A model generated the notes under the pieces. The model was not told the DNA's origin, did no database searches, and saw only the letters and a program-made list of their open reading frames with translations. Below are positions 6,337 through 13,930 of a stretch of 13,930 nucleotides of DNA, in pieces (the first letter of the stretch is position 1; each line of letters opens with the position of its first letter). This DNA is from an uncultured Lachnospiraceae bacterium (GTDB lineage Bacteria > Bacillota > Clostridia > Lachnospirales > Lachnospiraceae): the NCBI GenBank assembly GCA_902782815.1, contig CACZOS010000119.1, forward strand, positions 1 through 13,930, in the 5' to 3' direction. The position numbers and the translations under genes were made by a program.

Positions 6337-9300
6337 AGAATATCTGAGGATCAGAAAGGATATGGAGGAGAAGAGGTTTCCCCTCCGGATTTCCGGCTGC
6401 GTGGATTCCCTGAAGAGCCATCTGATCACTGCACTGGGAGAAGATGTGCCCTGCCGTCTGGTCCTTACCTACCGTGAGGAAAAGGCCAGGGAACTCTATG
6501 AAAACCTGAGTTTTTTTGATTCCGGATGTGTCCATTACCCCTCCAAAGATATCCTTTTTTACCGCGCGGATATCCACAGCAATCAGCTGGTGGAGAAGAG
6601 GATGGATATCATCCGGCGGCTTTCTGCCGGAGAACCTCTCACTCTTGTAGCCTGTTTTGACGTCCTTATGGAGAAACTGATTCCCTTTGCGGCCTTTCGG
6701 TCGGAATGTTTTGTTATTGATCATTCTTCCCTGATCGAGCTTTCCGCCTTGAGACTCAAGCTGGTGGAAATGGGATATGAGAGCAGCGGTCTGGTGGAGA
6801 AGCCGGGGGATTTCTCGATCCGGGGAGATATAGTGGATATTTTTCCCCTGACGGAGGATGCTCCGGTCCGTGTGGAATTATGGGATGAAGAAGTGGACTC
6901 CATCCGGTCTTTTGATGTGGATTCGCAGAGAAGTATAGAGACCCTTGACCGGGTCTGTATTTATCCCGCATCCGACATGATTCTGACCAGGGACCGGATA
7001 GCGGACGCGGTTCGTAAAATGCGGGAGGAGTATGCGGAAAGGGAGGCTTATTTCAAGCAGAGGAAAAAGAATAAAGAGAAGGAAACCCTGCGGAAGATGG
7101 TGATTTCCGCGACGGAGGAACTTACCTCTTCCGGGACTGCCCTGAACAATGAATCCCTGCTCTCCTATTTTTATGAGGAGACCGAATCTCTGCTGGATTA
7201 CCTGCCGGAAGATACCCTGGTCTTTATCGATGAACCTCACAGGAGTCTGGACAGGGCTAAGGGAAGCGAACAGGAGTTTCTCCTGTCTATGGAAAGCCGT
7301 CTGGAGGGCGGCTATATCCTTCCGGGTCAGGCAGATCTGCTTTATTCCGGTGATTATATTCTGGGAAAACTGACAGACAGACCTTTGATTCTCTTAAGTG
7401 ACCTGATCTCCCGCCCGGCAGATTTTCAGCCGGCTGCAGACTATGTGCTGAATACACGGTCCATCAACCCTTATAACAACAGTTTTGAAGAACTGGCCAA
7501 AGATCTGGGAAAATGGAGGCAGAAGGGTTACCGGACCATACTTATGTCCTCCTCCAGGACCAGGGCCCAGAGGCTGGCGGATGATTTAAGGTCTTTTGAA
7601 CTGAATGCCTGGTATGCACCGGACTATGACCGGTCTGTCCTGGAAGGAGAGATCATGGTGGTTCCTGGCAGGCTGAGCTCAGGCTTCGAATATCCGGATA
7701 TCCGTTTTGTGGTCCTGACGGAGAAAGATATTTTTAAGGAAAAAAAGAAGAAGAAAAGCCGGAGGTATGCCGGGTACAACGGACAGAAGATCCGGGCTTT
7801 ATCAGACCTTTCCCCGGGGGACTATGTGGTTCATGAAAAATACGGTCTGGGGATCTATAAAGGGATAGAGAGTGTAGAGACCGAAGGCGTGGTCAAAGAC
7901 TATATCTGTATAGGCTACCAGGACAGCAGCAATTACCTTTTTCCGGCTGCCCAGCTGGAGATGATCCAGAAATATGCCAGCAGCAGCGCAAAGAAACCAA
8001 AGCTGAATAAACTGAACAGCCCGGAATGGAAAAAAACCAAGAGCAGGGTGAAGTCCAGGATCCAGGTGGCGGCAAATGACCTGATCAGGCTATATGCCCG
8101 CCGTCAGGCAGATAAGGGCTTCTGTTTCGGCGAGGATACTGTATGGCAGAGAGAGTTTGAGGAACTGTTTCCCTATGAAGAAACGGAAGACCAGCTGAAT
8201 GCCATCGAGGATACAAAAAGCGATATGGAGAGCCCTAAAATCATGGACCGTCTGATCTGTGGTGACGTGGGCTACGGCAAGACCGAGGTGGCCATCCGGG
8301 CTGCCTTCAAGGCAGTCCAGGACAGCAGGCAGGTGGCCATGCTGGTCCCCACCACCATCCTTGCCCAGCAGCATTACAATTCTTTTAAAGAACGGATGGA
8401 TCATTACCCTGTGGAGATCAGGATGCTTTCCCGCTTCTGTACGCCCAAAGAGACCAGGGAGATCCAGGAAGGACTTAAGGACGGTTCCGTGGATATCGTC
8501 ATCGGGACCCATAAACTTCTTTCCCCCAAGATACAATATAAGAATCTGGGCCTGCTGGTCATCGATGAGGAGCAGAGATTCGGAGTAAGACAGAAAGAAA
8601 AGATCAAGGAATTGAGGAAGAACGTGGATGTTCTTGCCCTGTCCGCCACACCTATACCCAGGACTCTTCACATGAGCCTTGCCGGGATCCGGGATATGAG
8701 TGTGCTGGAGATTCCCCCGGTGGACCGCAGGGCGGTGCAGACTTATGTCCTGGAATACAACGAGGAGATGGTCAGAGAAGCTATCGAGCGGGAACTGGCC
8801 AGGGACGGACAGGTTTACTACGTCTATAACCGGGTGACATCCATAGAGGAGATCGCTGCGGGGCTGAAAAGGCTTGTGCCGGAAGCCAGAGTGGAGTATG
8901 CCCATGGCCAGATGGGCGAACGGCAGCTGGAAAATATTATGATGGAATTTATCCGGGGAGAGATTGATGTGCTGGTGTCCACCACCATCATCGAAACCGG
9001 ACTGGATATTCCCAACGCCAATACCATGATCATTCATGACGCCCAGAATTTCGGCCTTTCCCAGCTTTATCAGCTGCGGGGCCGTGTGGGCCGGTCTAAA
9101 CGGACTGCCTACGCATTTCTGATGTATCAGCGGAACCGCATCCTCCGGGAGGAAGCGGAAAAACGCCTGAAGGCGATCAGGGAGTTCACCGATCTGGGGA
9201 GCGGATTCAAGATTGCCCTGAAGGATCTGGAAATCCGGGGAGCCGGAAACCTGTTGGGAGCCGAGCAGTCCGGGCATATCGAGAGTGTGGGCTATGACCT

Positions 9301-9847
9301 CTACTGCAAGATGCTGGACGAGGCCATCAGGGAACTGAAGGGGGAGATCCGTGAGGAGGATACCCTGGACAGCACCGTTGATCTGTCCCTCAATGCCTAT
9401 ATTCCTTCCACCTATGTTAAAAATGAGAGCCAGAAGCTGGCACTCTATAAAAAAATTGCCATGGTGGAGACCAGGGAAGAATATGAAGATATGGTGGATG
9501 AACTGACAGACCGCTACGGGGATGTCCCTCTTCCCCTCTGCCGCCTGCTTGAGGCGGCCCTCCTGAGGGCCAGGGCAAGAAAAGCCCGGATCACCCTCAT
9601 TGAACAGAAAGGGAATGAAATAAGGTTTGTACTCAGACCGGGCGGGACTGTGGATTACAAGGATGTACAGAAGGTTCTTGACCGTTATCCCCGGAGGGTC
9701 AGGATCGCGCCGGAAAAAGAACCCACATTCCTCTTCAATGTGAAAGGGGTATCCCGGAAAAACCTCATGCAGGAGGTGGCCGGGATGATCGATGCGCTTG
9801 AACCCCTGACCGCTGTTCCCCGGGAGGATCCGGAGGAGAATATGTGA
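6287..9847 (+). CDS. mfd: Transcription-repair coupling factor (Mfd)
   Basis: Mfd is a DNA translocase that removes RNA polymerase stalled at lesions and recruits UvrA. The 1186 residues match the family's length. An N-terminal UvrB-like module (about 1-330) contains the FSIRGDIVDIFP block. A charged segment with KEKKKKKSRR precedes the RNA-polymerase-interacting CarD-like domain (LSPGDYVVHEKYGLGIY, starting near 509). The helicase core has Walker A GDVGYGKTE (Lys665), the DEEQ box at 760-763, SATPIPRT from 786, TTIIETGLDIPNANT and LRGRVGRS around 930-937. The C-terminal TRCF domain follows (about 1040-1150). The ATG is preceded by AGAGGTGAAGG and lies inside the end of pth, suggesting translational coupling. 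No sign of truncation. Confidence 0.97.
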   Translation: MEEKSRRALTEPLNRYEEYLRIRKDMEEKRFPLRISGCVDSLKSHLITALGEDVPCRLVLTYREEKARELYENLSFFDSGCVHYPSKDILFYRADIHSNQLVEKRMDIIRRLSAGEPLTLVACFDVLMEKLIPFAAFRSECFVIDHSSLIELSALRLKLVEMGYESSGLVEKPGDFSIRGDIVDIFPLTEDAPVRVELWDEEVDSIRSFDVDSQRSIETLDRVCIYPASDMILTRDRIADAVRKMREEYAEREAYFKQRKKNKEKETLRKMVISATEELTSSGTALNNESLLSYFYEETESLLDYLPEDTLVFIDEPHRSLDRAKGSEQEFLLSMESRLEGGYILPGQADLLYSGDYILGKLTDRPLILLSDLISRPADFQPAADYVLNTRSINPYNNSFEELAKDLGKWRQKGYRTILMSSSRTRAQRLADDLRSFELNAWYAPDYDRSVLEGEIMVVPGRLSSGFEYPDIRFVVLTEKDIFKEKKKKKSRRYAGYNGQKIRALSDLSPGDYVVHEKYGLGIYKGIESVETEGVVKDYICIGYQDSSNYLFPAAQLEMIQKYASSSAKKPKLNKLNSPEWKKTKSRVKSRIQVAANDLIRLYARRQADKGFCFGEDTVWQREFEELFPYEETEDQLNAIEDTKSDMESPKIMDRLICGDVGYGKTEVAIRAAFKAVQDSRQVAMLVPTTILAQQHYNSFKERMDHYPVEIRMLSRFCTPKETREIQEGLKDGSVDIVIGTHKLLSPKIQYKNLGLLVIDEEQRFGVRQKEKIKELRKNVDVLALSATPIPRTLHMSLAGIRDMSVLEIPPVDRRAVQTYVLEYNEEMVREAIERELARDGQVYYVYNRVTSIEEIAAGLKRLVPEARVEYAHGQMGERQLENIMMEFIRGEIDVLVSTTIIETGLDIPNANTMIIHDAQNFGLSQLYQLRGRVGRSKRTAYAFLMYQRNRILREEAEKRLKAIREFTDLGSGFKIALKDLEIRGAGNLLGAEQSGHIESVGYDLYCKMLDEAIRELKGEIREEDTLDSTVDLSLNAYIPSTYVKNESQKLALYKKIAMVETREEYEDMVDELTDRYGDVPLPLCRLLEAALLRARARKARITLIEQKGNEIRFVLRPGGTVDYKDVQKVLDRYPRRVRIAPEKEPTFLFNVKGVSRKNLMQEVAGMIDALEPLTAVPREDPEENM

Positions 9848-9860
9848 AGGAAAAAAGTTG

Positions 9861-9889
9861 TTGGCTTTATCCTGAACTTATACTATAAT
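9861..9889 (+). promoter_or_regulatory. Probable promoter of the lipoprotein-methyltransferase operon
   Basis: TTGGCT (9861-9866) and a perfect TATAAT (9884-9889) are 17 bases apart, predicting a start near 9896 and a leader of about 77 bases. The leader has two small inverted repeats (GCCG/CGGC near 9911-9924 and ATTAC/GTAAT near 9936-9950) before a perfect AGGAGG at 9958-9963. No T-run follows them, so I do not call an attenuator. Confidence 0.6.
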
Positions 9890-9972
9890 AGTTACGATTG
9901 CGGTAAAAAGCCGGTAAGACGGCCATCCCAATCCATTACATAAGGTAATCAATCATTAGGAGGCATATTATT

Positions 9973-11151
9973 ATGATGAGAAAGTTTGTGAAGAGGGCTG
10001 CCATCGCAGTTATGGTTCTGGCCATGGCTCTGGGATGTATGACAGGCTGTACCACATCGAGGGACCTTAAGACTCAGAACGGAAATAAGGTTTTGTTCAC
10101 TTATGACGGGAGAAAAGTGAATTTGAAGGAAGCCTGGATCTATGCCAAGATGACTGCTTCCCAGTATGATTATTATTACGGCGGTTATTACGGCTCGGAT
10201 TTCTGGAATATGGTCATTACCACTGATGAGAACGGTAAGAATGTCACTTTTGAGGACAACGTCAAAAAACAGGTTATCTCTCAGATCAAGCAGATCATCA
10301 TCCTGAATCATAAGGCGGGAGAATATAAGGTGAGCCTTACGGATGAGGAGAAGGAAGAGTGCGCCAAATACGCGGAAGCTTTTGCCAAAAGCGCCGAGGG
10401 TGCTGCCATCCTGAAGGAATGCGGTGCCTCTGAAAAGGATATGGCACTGATCTATGAGGAGAACAAGATCGCCTCCAAGGTGCAGGAAGCCGCTGTGGCT
10501 GATGTGGACACCCAGGTAAGCGATGACGAAGCACGGATCACAGCCATCGCCCGTATCGTCTATCCCGTTACCAAGACTGATGATGAGGGTAAGACCGTTG
10601 ATCTTGAAGGTAAGGAGAAGGAGGAGGTCTTAAAGACAGCCCAGGCAGCCCTCAAGAAGATCAAAGAGGGGACCTCCCTGGAAGACGTGGCCAAGGAAGC
10701 GGAATATTCCAATACCACGGAAACTTTTGCCGCGGGAGAATCCGAAGAAGGTGAAGCTTTTGAAAAGAAGCTGGCCAAGATGAAGGACGGAGACCTCATG
10801 GATGAGGTTATGGAATGTGATAACGGTTATGTGGTGGCCCGGCTCACCGCCTATACCGACCGTGAGTCCACTGATCAGAATAAGGAAAATATCGTTTCCC
10901 AGAGACAGCAGGAAGCTTTCAATACTCTTTATGAAGAGTGGACCGCTGATCTTGAAAAGGAATGGGACTATGAAAAAGATGTGGACCAGGCACTTTGGGC
11001 GGAATTGATCCTCCACAGTGAAGAATCCACTGCTACTGAAGCTGCGGCGGAAACCGGAGCCGCAGCGGATACGGCTGCAGAGGCATCCACCGGTGGTGAG
11101 GCAGCCGGCAGCACAGAAGATACAGCTGCAGAGGCATCCACCAATGAGTGA
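9973..11151 (+). CDS. PrsA/SurA-like foldase lipoprotein, probable peptidylprolyl isomerase family
   Basis: The 392-residue product starts with a lipoprotein signal: basic residues (MMRKFVKR), a hydrophobic stretch (AAIAVMVLAMALG), then MTG-Cys26 as the likely lipidated cysteine; Cys22 fits the lipobox less well. It should be anchored on the outer face of the membrane. After a tyrosine-rich patch (YDYYYGGYYGSDFW, about 57-70) come SurA-N-like helices and a degenerate parvulin-like region (about 185-300: ARIVYP, AQAALKKIKEGTSLEDVAKEAEYSN, DNGYVVARL). The order signal, chaperone helices, parvulin region is typical of PrsA-type foldases, but I could not confirm the parvulin catalytic residues, so isomerase activity is uncertain. 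The tail from about residue 352 is low-complexity Ala/Glu/Thr with an internal repeat. The start is set by AGGAGG 9 bases upstream (ATG 9976 also possible). It overlaps the next gene by 8 bases. Confidence 0.82.
   Translation: MMRKFVKRAAIAVMVLAMALGCMTGCTTSRDLKTQNGNKVLFTYDGRKVNLKEAWIYAKMTASQYDYYYGGYYGSDFWNMVITTDENGKNVTFEDNVKKQVISQIKQIIILNHKAGEYKVSLTDEEKEECAKYAEAFAKSAEGAAILKECGASEKDMALIYEENKIASKVQEAAVADVDTQVSDDEARITAIARIVYPVTKTDDEGKTVDLEGKEKEEVLKTAQAALKKIKEGTSLEDVAKEAEYSNTTETFAAGESEEGEAFEKKLAKMKDGDLMDEVMECDNGYVVARLTAYTDRESTDQNKENIVSQRQQEAFNTLYEEWTADLEKEWDYEKDVDQALWAELILHSEESTATEAAAETGAAADTAAEASTGGEAAGSTEDTAAEASTNE
11068..11142 (+). repeat. Direct repeat in the lipoprotein tail
   Basis: A 24-base segment at 11068-11091 recurs at 11119-11142 with one mismatch, offset by 51 bases (17 codons). 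Both copies encode DTAAEAST in the lipoprotein's C-terminal tail. The second copy ends directly before the start codon of the methyltransferase gene. Confidence 0.85.
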
Positions 11152-12643
11152 CCTGCCGGAGAGATTCCTTGAGGCCATGCAGGAAATCCTGGGAGAAGAG
11201 TATCCCTCATTTCTTGCAGCCTTTGGGGATGATCGTCATTACGGTTTACGGATTAATACATCGAAGGTATCCAGGGAGGAATTCGAGAGAATTGCTCCCT
11301 TTCCTTTAACCCCTGTACCCTGGATACCCGATGGTTATTATTATGAAAAAGGGAGTGATCCCGCGGGGCATCCTTTTTATGCCGCGGGACTTTATTATCT
11401 TCAGGAACCCAGTGCCATGACTCCCGCCTCCCGGCTTCCGGTCAGCCCCGGAGACCGTGTGCTTGATCTCTGTGCGGCTCCGGGAGGAAAAGCCACCGCT
11501 ATCGGGGCAGCCCTTAAAGGGCAGGGGCTTCTGGCTGCCAACGATATCAATACAGCCAGAGCCAGGGCCCTTTTGCGTAATCTCGAGCTTTTCGGGATAC
11601 GCAACAGTCTGGTACTCAATGAATCTCCCCGCCGGCTGGCAGAGATCTTCCCTGGATATTTTGACAAGATCATGGTGGATGCACCATGTTCGGGAGAGGG
11701 GATGTTCAGGAAAAATCCCGCAACGGTCCAGGCCTGGATGGAGAAGGGACCGGCATATTTTTCATCCCTGCAGAAGGAGATCATCCTTTATGCAGCAGAT
11801 ATGCTGAAGCCGGGGGGAAAGATGTTCTATTCCACCTGTACTTTCTCTCCCCTGGAAAATGAAGGGGTGATCAGCTGGCTCCTGGATCGCAGACCCGAAA
11901 TGAGAACGGTTCCCATGGAGGATTATGAAGGGTTTTCCCCCGGACTGACCTCTTTCCGCGGGGAGGATTACCATCCCGGCTGCAGACTGGCCCGAAGGAT
12001 CTGGCCGCACCGCATGCCGGGAGAAGGACATTTCCTGGCTCTGCTTCAGAAAGAGGGGGTTGAGCAAGATGGGGAAGAAGGCGGAGAAGAAAAAAAAGAC
12101 CGGGTATACCCCGGCGGGAAAAAACAAAAAAAAGGGAGGAAAAAAGGCAGAGCTGACCGGGATCAGGCCCTGTTCGGTGACCGGGATCAGGTCGCTGCCG
12201 TGAAAGAGTTTCTGTCCCATCTCAGAGGCTGGGCCGCAGAAGAAATCAGGCCGGATCATCTGGAGTTCCGGGGAGATAAGGTATACTATGTGGTATCCCG
12301 GGAGGAGGAAGGGAAAGGTCTCCGTTTTCTCAGAAACGGTGTCTATCTGGGAGAATGCCGGAAGAATCGTTTTGAACCTTCGCAGCCCTTTGCCCTGATC
12401 CTGTCCGGAGATACCTTCCGGCCATGCCTGGACCTTTCCGGTCATGAGGAAAAGATCAAAGCTTATCTTCGTGGAGAAAGCTTCCGGTTCGAAAACCGGC
12501 CGGATGCCGGGACGGATCCCGGCAGTACGCCGGAGAAAGGCTGGGTCCTTGTGCTGGTGGATGGGTATTCCCTGGGTTTCGGGAAAATGACCGGAGACCT
12601 GCTTAAAAATAAATATCCTCCCGGATGGAGGAGGAGAGAGTAG
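11144..12643 (+). CDS. RsmF/NSUN-family rRNA cytosine-C5 methyltransferase
   Basis: This SAM-dependent enzyme methylates carbon 5 of cytosine in RNA, most likely 16S rRNA. Residues 1-300 form the NOL1/NOP2/sun catalytic part: DLCAAPGGKA at 108-117 (SAM binding), VDAPCSGEGMF with Cys182 (motif IV) and YSTCTFSPLENE with Cys232 (motif VI, the expected nucleophile). A lysine-rich linker (about 306-345) leads to a C-terminal PUA-like region (about 350-499) ending in GYSLGFGKMTGDLLKNKYPPGWRR, as in RsmF-type proteins. The start at 11144 overlaps the lipoprotein stop as ATGAGTGA; there is no strong ribosome binding site, so translation is probably coupled. The frame is open upstream to 11018, but that part reads through the lipoprotein repeat and is rejected. 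The exact target cytosine(s) are unknown. Confidence 0.88.
   Translation: MSDLPERFLEAMQEILGEEYPSFLAAFGDDRHYGLRINTSKVSREEFERIAPFPLTPVPWIPDGYYYEKGSDPAGHPFYAAGLYYLQEPSAMTPASRLPVSPGDRVLDLCAAPGGKATAIGAALKGQGLLAANDINTARARALLRNLELFGIRNSLVLNESPRRLAEIFPGYFDKIMVDAPCSGEGMFRKNPATVQAWMEKGPAYFSSLQKEIILYAADMLKPGGKMFYSTCTFSPLENEGVISWLLDRRPEMRTVPMEDYEGFSPGLTSFRGEDYHPGCRLARRIWPHRMPGEGHFLALLQKEGVEQDGEEGGEEKKDRVYPGGKKQKKGRKKGRADRDQALFGDRDQVAAVKEFLSHLRGWAAEEIRPDHLEFRGDKVYYVVSREEEGKGLRFLRNGVYLGECRKNRFEPSQPFALILSGDTFRPCLDLSGHEEKIKAYLRGESFRFENRPDAGTDPGSTPEKGWVLVLVDGYSLGFGKMTGDLLKNKYPPGWRRRE
12154..12191 (+). repeat. 14-base direct repeat inside the methyltransferase gene
   Basis: TGACCGGGATCAGG occurs at 12154-12167 and again at 12178-12191, exactly 24 bases (8 codons) apart, encoding DRDQ twice right after the lysine-rich linker. 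It suggests a small in-frame duplication in a variable linker. Confidence 0.7.
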
Positions 12644-12649
12644 TATTTC

Positions 12650-13810
12650 CTACTCAGTCTCCAGCTGATCCACTATTGCCTCCACTTTTTCCCGGATTTC
12701 TTTTTTGAGAAAGATTTCCCGGAAAGACCGGTCATAAGGAGGATAAGCTATGCCGTATTCCGTCACAATACCGGTGATAAGGTCGGCGTCGGTCACATCG
12801 AAGGCGGGATTGTAAACTTTGATCCCATCTGCTACCATGGGTTCTTTATACCACATGTGGGTGACTTCGGCAGGCTTTCTCTGTTCGATCACGATGCCTG
12901 CCCCGGTCTCTGTCCCAAGGTCGATGGTGGATGTGGGCGCGCAGACATAGAAGGGTACGCCATAACGTTTCGCTGCCAGGGCCACCATGGAGGTGCCGAT
13001 CTTGTTGGCGGTGTCTCCGTTGGCGGCAACCCGGTCACAGCCCACAAAGATGGCATCGATCTTTCCTTCCCTCATCAGGGAGGCAGACATGTTATCGCAG
13101 AGTACGGTGACATCCATCCCCGCGCTCTTTAACTCGAAACTGGTGAGACGGGCACCCTGAAGGAGAGGCCTGGTCTCATCACAGTAGATCTTAAAACCGT
13201 AACCCTGTTCATGACCAAGATACATGGGAGCAGTGGCAGTGCCGTATTTCACCGTGGCCAGCTGTCCGGCATTGCAGTGGGTGAGCAGGCCGTCCCCGGG
13301 TTTGACGAGGCTGAGGCCGTAGCGTCCTATGCTGCGGCATACTTCGATATCCTCCTGACGGATCTTCAGAGCCTCTTTCCGGAGGATCTCCACGATTTCC
13401 GGGGGAGTGCTGTCCCGGTGATCCAGAACCACACCTTCCATACGCTTCAGTGCCCAGGAAAGGTTTACGGCGGTGGGACGTGAAGAGTTCAGATAGTCGG
13501 ATGCCTTTTTGTACTGCTGATAAAAATCATCAAAATCATCCGCCCGGATAGAACGGGCAGCCAGATAGATGCCGATGGCGGCACTTACACCGATGGCAGG
13601 GGCCCCACGGACTTTCAGGAGATAGATGGCATCCCAGATCTCTTCCTGGCTGGTCAGGGACAGGATCTCGATCCGGTTGGGCAGCTTCGTCTGGTCGATG
13701 ATGACCAAAGCATGATTCTTCTCATCAAGATCCACGGTATCATAGTCAAGGATAGTAAGCGGAGCTTCTTTCCTGTCATTTTCCAAAATATCTTCACGGA
13801 CGGCAGACAT
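12650..13810 (-). CDS. mtnA: S-methyl-5-thioribose-1-phosphate isomerase (MtnA)
   Basis: MtnA converts methylthioribose-1-phosphate to methylthioribulose-1-phosphate in methionine salvage; family members can also isomerise 5-deoxyribose-1-phosphate. The 386-residue protein belongs to the aIF-2B/MtnA fold. It shows KVRGAPAIGV (66-75), THCNAGQLAT with the proposed catalytic Cys179, GCDRVAANGD with the catalytic Asp259, and NKIGTSMVALAAKRYGVPFYV. The Cys-to-Asp spacing of 80 residues equals that of the B. subtilis enzyme (Cys160 and Asp240). The ATG has AAGGAGG 7 bases upstream. No other salvage gene (mtnK, mtnB, mtnD, aldolase) is visible nearby, so the pathway it serves is open; related ribose-1,5-bisphosphate isomerases are less likely given the motifs. 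It converges on the methyltransferase gene with 6 bases between stop codons. Confidence 0.92.
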   Translation of the reverse strand: MSAVREDILENDRKEAPLTILDYDTVDLDEKNHALVIIDQTKLPNRIEILSLTSQEEIWDAIYLLKVRGAPAIGVSAAIGIYLAARSIRADDFDDFYQQYKKASDYLNSSRPTAVNLSWALKRMEGVVLDHRDSTPPEIVEILRKEALKIRQEDIEVCRSIGRYGLSLVKPGDGLLTHCNAGQLATVKYGTATAPMYLGHEQGYGFKIYCDETRPLLQGARLTSFELKSAGMDVTVLCDNMSASLMREGKIDAIFVGCDRVAANGDTANKIGTSMVALAAKRYGVPFYVCAPTSTIDLGTETGAGIVIEQRKPAEVTHMWYKEPMVADGIKVYNPAFDVTDADLITGIVTEYGIAYPPYDRSFREIFLKKEIREKVEAIVDQLETE

Positions 13811-13842
13811 ATCTATTCCTCCTTATATTTTACTCTGAAATA

Positions 13843-13871
13843 AGAATATATAATCCCGGGAAATCCGTCAA
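13843..13871 (-). promoter_or_regulatory. Probable sigma-A promoter of mtnA
   Basis: On the - strand, TTGACG (13866-13871, five of six consensus) lies 17 bases from TATTCT (13843-13848); the overlapping TATATT at 13845-13850 would give a 15-base spacer. The predicted start is near 13836, a leader of about 26 bases. No S-box riboswitch is visible; the remaining bases 13872-13930 show no gene I can support. Confidence 0.45.
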
Positions 13872-13930
13872 TGGCATAAAGTGCCCTGGTCAGATAATTA
13901 CCGGGCCTGCCCGAAATGTTCCCCGGAACG

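Noticed and set aside
8090..9277. 395-codon open frame on the - strand opposite mfd
   Set aside because: Lies wholly over the conserved Mfd helicase motifs and shows no domain of its own.
11018..11143. Upstream extension of the methyltransferase gene by 42 codons
   Set aside because: It is the out-of-frame reading of the lipoprotein's repeat tail (RIRLQRHPP/KIQLQRHPP); conserved sequence begins after ATG 11144.

Overview
The window looks like a chromosomal segment of a low-to-middle GC Firmicute, most likely a Clostridia member close to Lachnospiraceae. This is an inference from the protein sequences, the glgC-glgD pair, the pth-mfd neighbourhood and the strong AGGAGG-type ribosome binding sites. 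No tRNA, rRNA, CRISPR array, insertion sequence or phage gene was seen. Almost everything is recognisable housekeeping DNA, so I do not claim a new biological system. The least explained element is a 90-base, almost fully paired inverted-repeat structure at 78-167.

Layout. 1-69: probable 3' tail of an unidentified + strand gene. 78-167: long structured hairpin between this tail and murC, reading as a murC terminator on the - strand but with RNA-like features on the + strand. 190-1569 (-): murC. 1570-1838: AT-rich divergent promoter region. 1839-4244 (+): glgC and glgD, a two-gene operon for ADP-glucose (glycogen) synthesis closed by a strong terminator. 4429-5547 (+): a stand-alone CDP-glycerol glycerophosphotransferase-like gene with its own extended -10 promoter and a weaker terminator. 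5677-9847 (+): pth and mfd, overlapping by 50 bases. 9973-12643 (+): a PrsA/SurA-like lipoprotein and an RsmF/NSUN-type RNA m5C methyltransferase, overlapping by 8 bases. 12650-13810 (-): mtnA, converging on the methyltransferase gene with only 6 bases between the stop codons.

How the genes relate. murC and the glycerophosphotransferase act in the cell envelope (peptidoglycan precursor; teichoic-acid-like polymer). GlgC and GlgD make the glycogen precursor. pth, mfd and the rRNA methyltransferase serve translation and transcription-coupled repair; the lipoprotein probably helps proteins fold outside the membrane. mtnA stands alone, away from other salvage genes. pth followed by mfd recalls the Bacillus subtilis spoVC-fin-mfd-spoVT region, but fin and spoVT are absent here and mfd starts inside pth.
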